This document shows positions 46,988 through 58,501 of a stretch of 64,000 bases of DNA, in pieces; within the stretch, counting starts at the first letter, position 1, and each line of letters begins with the position of its first letter. Position numbers and translations under genes: made by a program. The DNA is from Flammulina velutipes (taxonomy: Eukaryota > Basidiomycota > Agaricomycetes > Agaricales > Physalacriaceae): contig CM022375.1 of assembly GCA_011800155.1 (NCBI GenBank), forward strand, positions 2,728,001 through 2,792,000. The letters are read 5' to 3'. A model generated the notes under the pieces. The model ran no database searches and was not told the origin of the DNA. It saw nothing but the letters and a program-made list of their open reading frames with translations.

Positions 46988-48203
46988 ATGCATTTCCCGA
47001 CTGATATCCAAGTTACCCACGACCCACGTACTCAATGGCGTACTTCTGTCCGGTGGGCCAAAAGCCTATCGTTCGCCGTCGACCACACCGACTCGCTCGT
47101 CCGTGCTTATAAAAATCTGGAGCGCCTGAAGGAGGAATCAGTGTCCTGCATGATGGTGCAGCTGAGTAGAGAAGAGTACGCGAATGTGGAGTCTACGATA
47201 ACTAAGTGAGTGTTCGTGTCTATCGATTATCCCTGCACGCCACTCAACGACGATCCAGCGCCAAGTATCAGAAATTGCGCCACCGGAACGTTCAAGATTT
47301 CAGTGACCCGCGTTTGCGAGGGCACATGTTTGCATTGTACAGCCATTCCATCTTCCTGGATGAGTACTGCGAGAAAGTCCTCACGTCCAACTTTCCTGTA
47401 TCTTTGAAGGAACTCGCGCGGCGAGGGGATAAGATGGTGCATAATTTGCCGACTGGTAAGTCTGTTTATTTAGCTCTACGCCACTCATCTAATGTGTTTG
47501 CTAGGAACTCATGAACGTTTCTTCGAATTGATGGATAGTCTAATGTGGGCTTTCTGCGACCACGTCGTTGCCAGAGACGGACTCCCGTTGGATATGTTCG
47601 CGCTATGGGAAGAGCAAGCTGGGGACATTCTAACTAAATCCCAACGAGTCGAGAAGTATCTTGACAACCCAAACATGCTCGCCGTGGAGGATTTTTGCAA
47701 AGCGCCGAACGAGATGCCAGAAGCTCCAGGAGATCAGGACCTTCTCATCGCCGCGTTCATGGACATGGCGTTGCCTGTCTATCTCTCGGATCAAACAAAT
47801 GGCATTGAGCAACTCCGTCAGGTGAGGGATATCGTCGACAACTTGGGTGAGATAGAGGTGTCCATTCTCGCGTACTGTTGGGATGGTGAGTTGTGCTAGG
47901 TACATCTCCCGCTTGAGCTTCGCTGATTTTACCTTAGGGCAAGAGGTCCTCCAGCCTGTACAACAGCTTATGGAGCTCGTGAGACAGTATATCCTCCAAT
48001 GGTGTCGATACGAGGTCGAAGAACGATTCGAGATGCCTAGCGCCGGGCCATCGGAAGGTGAACAAGAGAGAATCGACAGTTTCGTCGCGGTGTGTGGTAA
48101 GCTTGCGGAAAGGGGACGGAAGATGGTTCAAGGCGGGGAATACATGGAGGATTGGATTGATGATACGATGATTGTTTTAGAAGCCTTCAAACTTGTTGAT
48201 TGA
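46988..48203 (+). CDS. Hypothetical helical protein (353 aa)
   Basis: Four exons, 46988-47205, 47259-47455, 47505-47885, 47938-48203. All junctions are GT-AG with consistent phases, which is strong support for a real gene. It starts MHFPTDIQVTHDPRTQW. The sequence is mostly predicted helix with acidic and aromatic residues (LRGHMFALYSHSIFLDEYCE, FFELMDSLMWAFCDHVVA, WCRYEVEERFEM) and ends EDWIDDTMIVLEAFKLVD. No signal peptide, membrane segment or catalytic motif is visible and I recognise no family. It starts about 390 bp outside the right end of the CACTA element. It is not part of the F-box or M35 families. Confidence 0.72.
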
Positions 48204-48372
48204 GACTGACATAGATATACATCCTTGACTTATAGTGCTCCGAGGGCTGTGATCAATATGCCATTATAGATTGTAAAGCCTTCTGGTGATATTCCGTCGT
48301 AAGTACTATTCATCGCCTGATGATGATTATACATGTTAGAACTTCGACATGGGGGTCTGTGGCGCAGATATT

Positions 48373-49275
48373 TCATTTCCACACAATACCTCCCGCGAGC
48401 CCGAATTGTTCATAACGTATCATACATTTCGGGAAACTCATTATCATTGTGTCTTCGCAGCGATAACGATAGAACTTGGGCTCCAGATTCAGCCTTTGCA
48501 AAGGCATTCCTGCGAGTATATGATCCAGGAATGCCACATCTGGAGAAAGACCGAAGTCCACCAAAATAATACGAACAGTAACCACTTTTAGTGTCGAAAG
48601 AGTGGAAGATAAGGTGTAGCAAATCAGGCCGATAAGCGTCTTCGCCTCGATGGTGAATTTGTAGTGTTCCATCGTCGCCGGAAGAGCGAATAGGGTCACG
48701 ACGACTTAGACATGCAGAAAGACTATAGGAATAGACGTACGGTTATTTAGAGGCCAGTGAGTATCTTTGGCGAGATCGAATACGCGCACGAACGACCCAC
48801 GGCGTCAACGATTCGGGTTTGTCAGGCCCAGGAGATATTATTGGCCAGTTCATCGTGGCGATATTCGTCAGCTCTTGATCTTCGAAGGCGTGGAGCTTGA
48901 GACTGGTAAGAGTTGGGATGGACTGCAGGATAGTGGGAAAGGTCGGAGAAGTGTTCAACGGAGGTGTGGTAGAGGGAGCGTGTTGTAAGACGAGTGCATG
49001 AACGAAGGGAGGCTGGAAGGTCGGAGTTCATTCCGATGTCGCCGTCGCCTAGTGCAAGTCCTCTAAGTAGCGAGGGATATGGCTGGGGCGTTTTCCACGA
49101 TAGCGATGAACGCTATCAACTTTTCTCGGGTGAAGATTCTAATGTTTTTGAAACGATATTCGCGCACGAAAGGGATGGTATCTGGCCAAACAAGACAAAG
49201 AGAAGAGAGGGTGTTCGTCGATGTTTGGCATTGAGCAACGATGAGTGTTTTGGCGTCTAGGGGGATATCGACCAT
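48373..49275 (-). pseudogene. Type II F-box-like pseudogene
   Basis: The start MVDIPLDAKTLIVAQC with LSSLCLVWPDTIPFVREYRF and a following helix is a clear type II F-box, but the frame stops at 49063. Later pieces in other frames match the family: ILQSIPTLTSLKLHAFEDQE (48743-48958) and LFALPATMEHYKF ... LDHILAGMPLQRLNLE (48373-48699). The large FEAP block and much of the LRR-like body are missing, so there is an internal deletion plus frameshifts. It is divergent from the intact type II gene at 49462, with 186 bp between start codons. Confidence 0.65.
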
Positions 49276-49461
49276 GGTGGTAGAGAGTGAGCCTGGGCCC
49301 TGATCCCTACAATAAATTTCCAGCTTGACAGAATTTTGTCCGCGAATGGAACCTCGGTATCGCTCAGAAGAGGATATCAGGCGCCTCCACATTTTCGCCG
49401 CGTCCTGCGGATCAACACGGTCCGCGAACCGTCCCCTGCTTCACACCACCATAATCTGCAT

Positions 49462-50668
49462 ATGCCATCTCTTCCGCCGGAAATCAAGTCTCTCATCGCC
49501 GCCGAGGTCTGGTACCCATTCTCAACGACACCGTCAGCGAATCTTAGTCTCGCTTGGCCAGAAATGGCCCCTTTTGTGCGGGAATGCCGATTCAAAGATA
49601 TCAACATTCGGAAATTATCAAAAATGCGGCAGCTCATGGATATCCTTGACAGCGTTCAAGGCTCTGCGATGGCCATTTGGAGGATTAGAGTGCAGATATC
49701 ACACCCCACCTATGACAAGCCGATGGCTTTCCTTCTACTTCCTTTAGTCTCTCGAGCGGTCAATTTGAAGGAGCTTTCTCTAGAGGATTTCGTATGGAAG
49801 GATTATGATGGTCTCTCACCATTGAATATCATCGGTGCATGCCCCCGTCTCACTATGCTGTCGCTCTGCGCTGTTTCTTTTCCTCGTCTCTCCGACTTGG
49901 TCGATATCCTCCATTCCATCCCCAATCTCACCACTCTCAACGTACGCTGCCTGCAACTAGACGACCTCAAAGATATCGCACTTGGGATGTGGCCAAGGAC
50001 GGATGTTCTCACTTTGGAGTCATGCACTCCACCTTGGGATCCGCGAGGGTTCGAGGCGCCGAAACCAGTGTCGCAACTCTCTTGCCTGGAGATACATATC
50101 CTACGGAGGTCCGATTTGATGTTATTGGACCTTCTCTCTAGCCCTAAGACACCATTTCCGAACCTACAAGAAATCACGCTGATCCTCACAACATTTTGCG
50201 CTCCGAGGCAACCTTTTTCTGGGCTCTTTCGGAGATACCCCTCCTTGCGCCTATTCCATATCCAAAGTGATGACCATTGTATGTGCTTATCTTGGATTCA
50301 TTCATCTGCTTACTGATATATTTGCAGCGGTATTCTTTGTGTTACCTGCTACCGTGGAACACTTTCAGTTCGCTCTCAATCGCGGATCAGAGGACCAAAT
50401 GTGCGAGACTCTCGCGTCAAGAAAGGGGAATTTGAAGACTGTGACCGTATACATGAATACGCACGGCGAAAAGTTGGCGCATGTGGGACGGTTGGATGAG
50501 GTGATGGCGGGAATGAATCTCGAGAGAATCTACCTAGAGTCACGGTACATGGAGGCAGAGGAGATGGAGAGTCTGTTTCCGTTGTGTAGGAAATTGGGCA
50601 CGATAAAAGCTTCGCCAGTATTTCGCTGTCGCCTTTCCTGGTTCTTGGCAGATAGGTACTGCATGTAA
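49462..50668 (+). CDS. Type II F-box-like protein (385 aa)
   Basis: Two exons, 49462-50278 and 50328-50668. Start MPSLPPEIKSLIAAEVW. The ORF is open from 49336, but the paralogue at 20610 begins at the same Met. F-box-like N-terminus with NLSLAWPEMAPFVRECRFKD. LRR-like body (LTMLSLCAVSFPRLSDLVDI, LTTLNVRCLQLDDL, FEAPKPVSQLSCLEIHI). Exon 2 carries VLPATVEHFQFALN and HVGRLDEVMAGMNLERIYLE. It is the intact counterpart of the damaged 19400-20610 gene, with similar promoter DNA (CGGATCAACACGGTCCG about 50 bp upstream in both). Followed by R1 and an M35 gene. Confidence 0.85.
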
Positions 50669-50709
50669 TGTTTAGCGAAGCTGCAACAATGCAAATTGAA
50701 TGCAAATGC

Positions 50710-52720
50710 GGAAATACGTATTACGGTCCGTCGTGCCGGAGTGGGTCCTGCTCTCAAACCACCACCATCTCTATCATCTTGCTTCAGCTGCTGTCTGTTC
50801 GTCGCGAGCAATGCTCATGAAGCCCTTTCATTTGTTCCCAATGGCTTCTTTCACTGTCCCTGCCGTCTTTTGTGGTCTTCCGTAGCTCTTCAGGCCACCG
50901 TTTCGTACATCGGTTTCCTACCATCTCCTCAGTCACTCATTCAAGCCATAGGTCTCAGCATGCTTAGCGCTTTTGCTCTCGTATTATCGGTCGCTAACCC
51001 AACGCAGCTTCCAAGGTTGAAATTCGCTAGTTCACCATGAACTGGAGCTCGGCAAACAGCCAGTCGTCTCATCCTGCAAGGCCAATATACTGCCTGACCG
51101 CCTCGCACCGACCCTCTCACCTCCCCTCACTTCGTATGGTCCTTTCCCGGGAAGACATGACCCCCTGTCGCCAGCAGCAGTGAGGCGAGCTCGAACATGC
51201 GACTGCTGATTGGTATGTCGTGTTTGGCGTGTTACTTAAATCAACATTCAAGCGTTTGGATCTGTCGTTGTACCGCGACCCCGTCGAGCAGTGCTGTCTC
51301 ATCTACCACCGCCGTGTTATCATCGACTGTTAGGACCAGCAAGGGAGGACCTCTACTGCGACGGGAGCGAAATCGGCGCCTATAGATATGTGCCGCCTTG
51401 GAGGGAGTGGTTACGGCTTCAAGTAGCGTCAATGGTACGTCGCTGTGTCGCCGTCTTCCGCGAACAACTCTAGACCTGTTCCCCGTTTTCGCAGTTTTTG
51501 GCTATACCAGTGCACAATTGAGCTGAAGAGCCAGGGTCGAGCCCTCGTCCCTCTATCCAGTTACTCCAACAGATGCATTCTGTATATCACAGCATCCTAA
51601 ATCGCGATATCGATATCCATCCCTATACCGGCAACCCGTTGAGCATCATTACGCATCGGCATGTCGCAGCCTCAAGACAACCACCATTCCTCGTAGTGGA
51701 ACTTTCCAACACGCATACCCTTCCCCGGCGTCGGAAGCTTCCTTAACGTGGCCGATCGGGACGGAGAGCAGGCATGTAGAGTGTTCGCATACTCGTCTCT
51801 CTATATCGCAGCTCGATGACGTGCATCGGCGGGACAGATTGACACAAGGATCTCTGCCATTCTGAAAAGAGTTTGGGAAGGAACGGGAAAGAACGAGGGC
51901 TCAGCGATGCACTGATAAAAAGCTGGTGGGGGGCCGTCGCCCGTGTTCGTCGAAGATTACCTCGAGGTGTTCTCTGGAGATCATTACTTATAGACTCCAA
52001 GTCGAGCTGCTGGAAAGCTGGCTCCGAGGGTCTTGCATAGCTGAGAGGCGTTTGCGCCATTTTTCGTCACTGTATGTTGTTTTCTTTCCGTTCGACAAAT
52101 TTCTGACCCTAACCGTAGACAACCTTCATCCGACTGCGAGACGCTTGTCTTGGGGCATGAGCGACTAAGTGCACTTTACCAAATGGGACGGTCAATCGTG
52201 TGCGAGCGTCGGCGAGCAGCGCTACTGACGAAGCGCCCATCGGAAGGCACCTATCATCATCTGTTTCCGGAGGTCTCCCTTCCGATTCCTTTGAACACCC
52301 AGTCGCCGGATGTTCCTGTCACTCAGCTCCCGTCCATGCCCCTCGAACATCCTGTCGCTCATTTTTCTGTGGACGTTCTGTTGGGCCTCAATTGCGAACA
52401 TCGCATGACGGCTCGCGCTCGTGAATTAATCTCATGTTCCTCGGTTTTGGATGGCGTCCTTTGTGAATCAGACGGTTGTATCGCGGAGGGGACCAACAGT
52501 GAAACTCCTCAGTGACGAGCATTCCACTGTAGATGAATTGGGATTCGCAGACGGCTATTTGGGAGGGCGGATAATCGTGGCCTGCATCTTATTACTTTGG
52601 GATGTATACCTAGGTAAAGCCGCCTAATCCGATATCTTTCATGTTTACCGCTGTGGAAATCAGATGGACTAGAAGGGCGGTTGAGAGAGGATCGGGGGGA
52701 CAACATACAAAGGATAGTTT
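50710..52720 (+). repeat. R1 dispersed degenerate repeat, copy 4
   Basis: Starts with ATTACGGTCCGTCGTGCCGG, has TGGTACGTCGCTGTGTCGCC (51434), and an intron-like GTATGTTG...GACCCTAACCGTAG module (52072-52122). Ends near 52700. Frames open in one copy are broken in another. Follows the type II gene at 49462-50668 directly, as R1 copy 2 follows the orthologous position of 19400-20610 in the inverted arm. Confidence 0.6.
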
Positions 52721-53612
52721 TCGTACTATGTCCTTTATTTCTGGAGAGAGATAGAAATGAAGAAAGCTAGGCGTTTTGACGTGGAGATATTGATTTTTTT
52801 GAAGCGATATTCGTGAACGAAAGGAAGGGAACCTTCAATCTGGCCCTACGAGGATGAGGCTGGAAAGAAACGTCGTGTTCGCAGAGCGTAAATATCGTTG
52901 ACGACGAGAGAGATGATTTCCGGTGGAAAAGATGACATGACCATTACATCGATACCTACTCCCAGTCCGATGTACAGCTCGTTTCCTGTAACAGTACAAA
53001 GGTAAGCAACACATCATGAGTCGTCAAGCAAAGCCCGGAACCGGAGCCGGAGCTTCTTCCTCTGAATTCAAAACCATCGATCCCATGGATGTATCTGTGT
53101 TTTCTATGTCTACATTCTCAAGCTACGAAAGTGAAATGAGGTATAAGAGGGCCTGGAAAGGTGGCGAGGAGTCAAGAGCGTGATCGCAGTAGGATTGATG
53201 ATTCTCACGATACCCTGCATCACAACGTCTGACGTGGCGTTCCGACTGTTGAGCTCATGATCCAAGCTGTGTATTTATCGTAGCGTTACAACAACTCAAA
53301 AATCCGGGCTGTGCTTATTATTGTAAATTAACCATCGGATGCTACGACTAATCAGCACGGTGTGTCGAAACTTGGAGGGCTTATACCACTATATGCGTCT
53401 ATTAAGTCAGCCGATTCTTTCGTAAACTCGTTGTTGATTTAAGAAGAAGATGGAATGTTTCTCTCGAGATCTCTGACCCCTTATTCATTGAAGCTACCCA
53501 CCGCTTATGGTATCCGAGATAACAATGTATCTTAGTAACATCGCGTTCATAGTTAATGCTATGCAGCAGTGTTATTGTTGAAAAAGCGCGTTAATCATGA
53601 GATGCTCACAAA
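52721..53612. other. Intergenic, M35 promoter region
   Basis: No gene recognised. A stretch near 53268-53290 (AGCTGTGTATTTATCGTAGC) recurs upstream of M35 copy 4 (AGCTATGTATTTCTCGTAGC, about 60663-60682), so the duplication included the promoter. Confidence 0.5.
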
Positions 53613-55268
53613 ATGCATCTGCTCTCGCTTTCTGAAACTGCTTTCCTGGTGATACTTTCCCTGAGCGCAGCAGCGATGCCGACCTCGCAGCCTCAAAACG
53701 AAGTTAGTCTGGTACTATCCCTCGAAGGTATAGTGTTTCTCGCTCATAACTCACACCGATATTCATGCAAGCAACCATCCAGTTCCATCTTCCGTTGACG
53801 ACGTCAGCGACTTCATCATAACTGGCACGCTGAAATCCGACAGCACCAAGGACATCAAAGTCGTCACAGATCCTAGCGGTATACTCTTCGATTATTTCGC
53901 GGCGGATGCTCTCGATTTCAAGAAGGAGTCGTATGAAACGTTAAAGGAGTCCGGCAATATGACTGAAGATGAGTTGAATAAAAAGACTATGCCCCAGTTT
54001 GTGGGTGGCAGGGCAAAATGGTCTATTGAGACCTATTTGGTTGACTACGACCAAGGAGTCGACGACGATGAAGCGAAAGACCAAGGTAAACAGACTTGGG
54101 CGCCGGATGGAAGTAGCTCGGGATCCTCAGATTACTCCAGCGACGACGACACAAACAACTCTCAACTCTCGGAGAGTGACTCTTCTAACACCAGTGCAGG
54201 AGGCTCGCAGGGAGAAGCGAAAACTTATCCTCCTTTCACGACTCAAGATCTCAAAGCTGGTAAATCAATGGATTTCACATATAAAGGTCCGCCACATCCG
54301 CGTTTAGCCCTGTCTATCTAACCGTGTGTCCACAGTTGGCAAGGGATATGATTTTACTGAATCTGGCGCTGACGTTTACGACGTCAAAGTCTCGCGCGAT
54401 TTCTTTTGGGTGTTGGTTGATGATGTCCTCACCACTGTCAAGGTGGATGTCAAATCTAGCAAAGTGACAATCAAGGGGAAACTTGCTGGCAAATTTCCTC
54501 CATCTAAAAATGTCGAACTTAGCAAACGGGATACGCACGAACGAGCAGAACCATCACTTGGAACAATAGACTGCCCTGCTGCTGCAATTCCGATAATTCT
54601 GCGATCGGCCAAGATTGCAATGAAGCTTGTAGCTGCATCTCTCAGGTGAGTTCGTTCAAGATGCTGATCAGGCTCTCTTGAGTACTTACACATGTTCCAG
54701 GTCTCTCGAAGATATGCATGCAGACGGCTCGGACCGGGGTCCCTACGAGCATTGGTTTGGGGACTGGGATACCGAGGGAACCGTCTTCCGACCCTACAGG
54801 CCTAGGGACCATGTTAAAGCTGTGTACAGAGGTATTCGCCCCTTCGACACTGCCGGTGACCAGGGCGGGTACACCTATGATTGTGACTGCGACAGGAATA
54901 TAATGGCATATGTGACAATTGGAGAGTCAGTGTTGTCCAACTTTCATTCGAGCCAGTCATTTATCATTACTATCTAATGCAGGTATAACGAGGCACCCGA
55001 AAACCCGCTCATTCACCTATGCAGACAGTTCCGCTCTGAACGGACGGAATTTGCAGGTGGGACGGATACAAAGGCGGGTGCACTGATTCATGAAGCTACA
55101 CATTTCCCATTTGTTCGCCCCTATACGGAGGACTTTGCATACGGCCCCAAGGCTGCTCATTCCCTCAGGTTGGATCCATTCATGGCGATAAGGAATGCAG
55201 ATTCTTATGAGTTTTTCGCCGAAGGCCTGTATAAACCTTCAATGGATGAAATTCCTAGTACAGTTTAG
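53613..55268 (+). CDS. Secreted M35-type (Asp-zincin) metallopeptidase, copy 3
   Basis: Five exons: 53613-53727, 53783-54286, 54336-54645, 54701-54925, 54983-55268, giving 479 aa. Signal peptide MHLLSLSETAFLVILSLSAA. Beta/prodomain with FIITGTLKSDSTKDIKVV, an acidic Ser-rich linker (SDYSSDDDTNNSQLSESDSS), and SRDFFWVLVDDVLTTVKVD. Catalytic part with EHWFGDWD, GGYTYDCDCD, GGTDTKAGALIHEATHF (HEATH 421-425), Asp435 in YTEDFAYG and NADSYEFFAE. This set matches the aspzincin HExxH + xTxDxxYG arrangement, so the copy should be catalytically competent as an extracellular, probably Lys-directed, endopeptidase (specificity inferred from family). A truncated type II fragment and R1 copy 5 lie downstream. 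Confidence 0.88.
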
Positions 55269-55584
55269 CTTACCGAAACGTAGATAATTTACCCTTGTCA
55301 ATACTAGTCAGTGCTCATACACTGCATGAATTCTCCTTCCGGAAGGACACGATGGTTACGTTGCGCAACGAGAGTCCTATTTGATTCACCACAGTCAGAA
55401 GAACAGGGAGAACTTAACCACTGATTTAAAGCGTCCGGAATGCCGATGTGTCCATCCGCGAAGGGAGATGACGTGTAGGTAAGTTATTTCCACAGAGCAA
55501 GTAGCCAACCCAAAAGGAGCGCCAATAATTTGATGGGAGGAGTTTGGCGTTGTTTGTGTAGCGCTCTTTTGGTTCCCCTCCATC

Positions 55585-55709
55585 ATGCAATCTCTTCCTC
55601 CCAAAATCTTAGCTCTCATCATTGCAGAGAGCGCTCGGGAATATCCATCTCTTCTGTCTCTTTAGCGTGGCCAGATATTGTGCCCGTCGTTCGTGAGCAG
55701 CGCCTTGCG
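55585..55709 (+). pseudogene. Truncated type II F-box-like 5' fragment
   Basis: Promoter and first about 125 bp duplicate those of the 9763-10909 gene: ATGCAATCTCTTCCTCC here versus ATGTAATCTCTTCCTCC there, and a shared upstream GATGGGAGGAGTTTGGCGTT. A 4-nt deletion after the first F-box helix shifts the frame to a TAG. Similarity stops at about 55709, where R1 sequence starts. Confidence 0.75.
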
Positions 55710-57290
55710 GAATTGCGGTCCGTCGTGCCGGGGCATACACGTGTCTTGTTCTTGAACCACACACCACGTATGTTTTCCATCAAGCGCTGGTCTGCGTGTT
55801 GCACAAGCGCCTGGCACCGCGCCTATCGCTTCAGCGCTTCCCTCTATGATACATGAGTTCCTGTGATCATGGGTTCGTCGCTTCATTCTGTGCTTGCCGT
55901 GTTAGCTCATTCTGGATGTACACGCCTCACGAAGCTGTCTCCACCATGTTATCGTCAACTACTTAGATCAGCGAGAATGGACCTCTACCGTAATGGGAAC
56001 GAAATCGGCGCTTAATGGTATCCATAGGAGCGGCTACGGCGGAAAGGAATCGCAAACGTACGTCGCTGTGGCGCTGTCTTCTACATTACTCATCTCCAAA
56101 GCTAGAGCCCGTTGTGGAGAGACAGATGTAGAACAGTCGAAGAGTCAAGATCGACTTACCCAGTTTAGTCCATGGATACCTCGTCGCACGGCCGTTCGTC
56201 TACGCTGGGCAAAATTCGAAACCCAACGCCCGATATCGTTATCCATACCCCTCCTCAGCAGGAGTATCGAATCCTGCCGTCCAGACGGCAAAGGCGTCTG
56301 GATCCCACTGGGCGCAACCTTGACTGGAGTCGCCAGATCTCTGGAACATCGTTATCCTTCAGATTCTCGCAGCATCACAGCCTTCCAGCGCTAGTCTGTC
56401 ACCCTAGTGGCCAGTCTGCGCACCTACCCTCAGCGTCGGAAGTCTTTCCCAACGTGCCGTATTCAAGCCTGTCTCTCCATATCTTTGCCTGGTCCTGGAC
56501 TCAGCGTGTTAGTTGATGAGTTGGACAAAATGATAAGAGTGGGAAGCAGGGGGAAAGAATTAACGCTCAGCGCTGATAAAAGCTGGTTGATGACTTCCGA
56601 CTGCGTTCGTCGAAGAATATCTTGACACTTGCAGTCGAGATCGTGCGTTATCGACTTCGAGTCGCGCTACTGGAGGGCTCAAACACGACATCGGGATGCC
56701 AAGTCACATTTCTTATCGCTATATGTTTTTTTCGTGTTTTGGTTCGGCAGACCTCTGACCTTAACCCTAGACGCACTTTCTTTCCCCTAAGTGGATAATG
56801 CGAACAAGGCGCTTGTCATGGGACATTGGCAGCCTACGTGCCCCTTATCATACCGACCAATATACTGTGTGAGCATCGCCGGGCAGCGCTAGCTGACGAT
56901 GCGCTCATCGCAAGTTCCATACCATCCGGTCCCCTCCCTTCTGATTCCTTCGAACATCTACAATCCCCGTGGTCCTATCACCCAGATCCCGTCCATGACC
57001 ATCCCACATACAGTCACCTGGTCTTTCGGCTGTGCCTATGCCAGGGTGTTGCGAACATCGCATGCCGGCTCGCATTCGTCGACCGATCTTCTTCGTTGGG
57101 AGAGGTCAGGCTCCGGGGGTGAGGTCGCATCGATTGATGAACATTCCACCGGAGATGAATCTTCTCTCGCAGATGGCTTTTGGGTTTGGGAATATTCATG
57201 GTCTGCACCTTGATCATGGTGCTTGTGGATGGAGAATGGTGAATGTGAGACTAGGAAGTATATCCTACGCACAATGAGGAACAGTCACTG
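55700..57290 (+). repeat. R1 dispersed degenerate repeat, copy 5
   Basis: The best-preserved copy with 17680-19380. It begins CTTGCGGAATTGCGGTCCGT, carries ACGTACGTCGCTGTGGCGCT (56057) and an ATATGT...CTTAACCCTAGACGCA module (about 56720-56775), and ends near GGAAGTATATCCTACGCAC. It interrupts a type II F-box copy at its left edge. Confidence 0.65.
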
Positions 57291-57602
57291 TATAGCTTTG
57301 TAGACATTCATTTATCGATGCGCTGTTCCTTTTGCTACTCAAAGTACTATTTATCGTATTACATATGTGTTCGCGTCCTACGTAGTTCGTCTCAAAAATC
57401 ACGAAACAGAGAGTACAGACTGTCTGATCTGGCCTTGAATGCTTGCAACATCTGAATCAATGATTCATATTGATGAATACGCACTGTACACGCATATACA
57501 CCTTGGTGGCGCAAACATCTCTGATGTGTCCCTTTCACTTTCTAGCATTTCTCTAATCTTTTCCCGTCGTGTTCAATCATCTGTCTTGTTCTCTGCGTGA
57601 TA

Positions 57603-58037
57603 GTACATTATCTAGTTCGATCCACGACCACATCCCAAAAATGATCTTCTTGGTCAACCAATCTCCATTCCGTCGTACGGGATACGACACTCCCCGTCCC
57701 CTCAACACTCAAGATCTGCGGCATCTCGGGTATACAGGTTGAGAGGATGGTGTGGTATGTCGGTCTTTGTGTAGGATTTCTCTGTGGGACGATAGGGTAT
57801 GTCTGAATGTAATGAGGTTTGACACGACATATCCTTGACTGTTGACTGTTGATTGTTTATATATGTATGCGTTACACTAAGAATCTCTATTCAGGTGACA
57901 TCTCCATCTCCATCCCCGAATTCATTCATTTCTCCGATCGTGTTCTCCGCTGTTTGTTTCGTTTCAACTTGTGTGGATAACAGGGACATTAATTGGTTTT
58001 CGAGGAGGCATCCTAAGGAAATGGTCGTGGTATGCAT
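57603..58037 (-). pseudogene. Type III F-box-like relic (ends kept, middle lost)
   Basis: 57603-57720 in reverse complement is almost identical to the 3' end of the 16468-17387 gene (GTATCCCGTACGACGGAATG and the GGATCGAACTAGATA end). Near 58037 the reverse complement has the start ATGCATACCACGACC and the upstream ACTCTTAAAGCTTCTCCCAC block of the 21610 gene. The coding middle has been replaced or deleted. It faces the type I pseudogene at 58502, so it is the dead partner of the third copy of the divergent pair. Confidence 0.7.
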
Positions 58038-58501
58038 AGGCGTGATGGTAGAAAACAAGATCGTTGTCGTGGGAGAAGCTTTAAGAGTTGGACCGGTGAA
58101 TGCCGAAGAGTCGATAATTTTGGGGTGGCGGGATGGAAGTGTTCGTACAGTCGATAGTTGCATGAAAATTAAACAGCTGACATTGTTCTGAACCGCACAT
58201 TGAACACCCAGAGTCTGCGCCACATCTCCCCCTCAGCGAATGACCGATCGCGAGGTAATTGCCGAAACGGTTGGCTCATTGTTTTCATGAGAAATTCCAA
58301 ACCGAAGCATCATCATTGTTCAAGTAGCTAACCTCCACAACAATAGACAGTCTGCACGCGCGCGTCCTATTTCGTTATAAATTCCTGTTCCCTCTGAACG
58401 CGGCTACTAAAACTTTCCCCCAACTTGTCAACCCACACAACACTTATTTGTGAGTTCCCTTTCACTGCACGTGCTACATGATCTCATATCCATTCAGAGC
58501 T

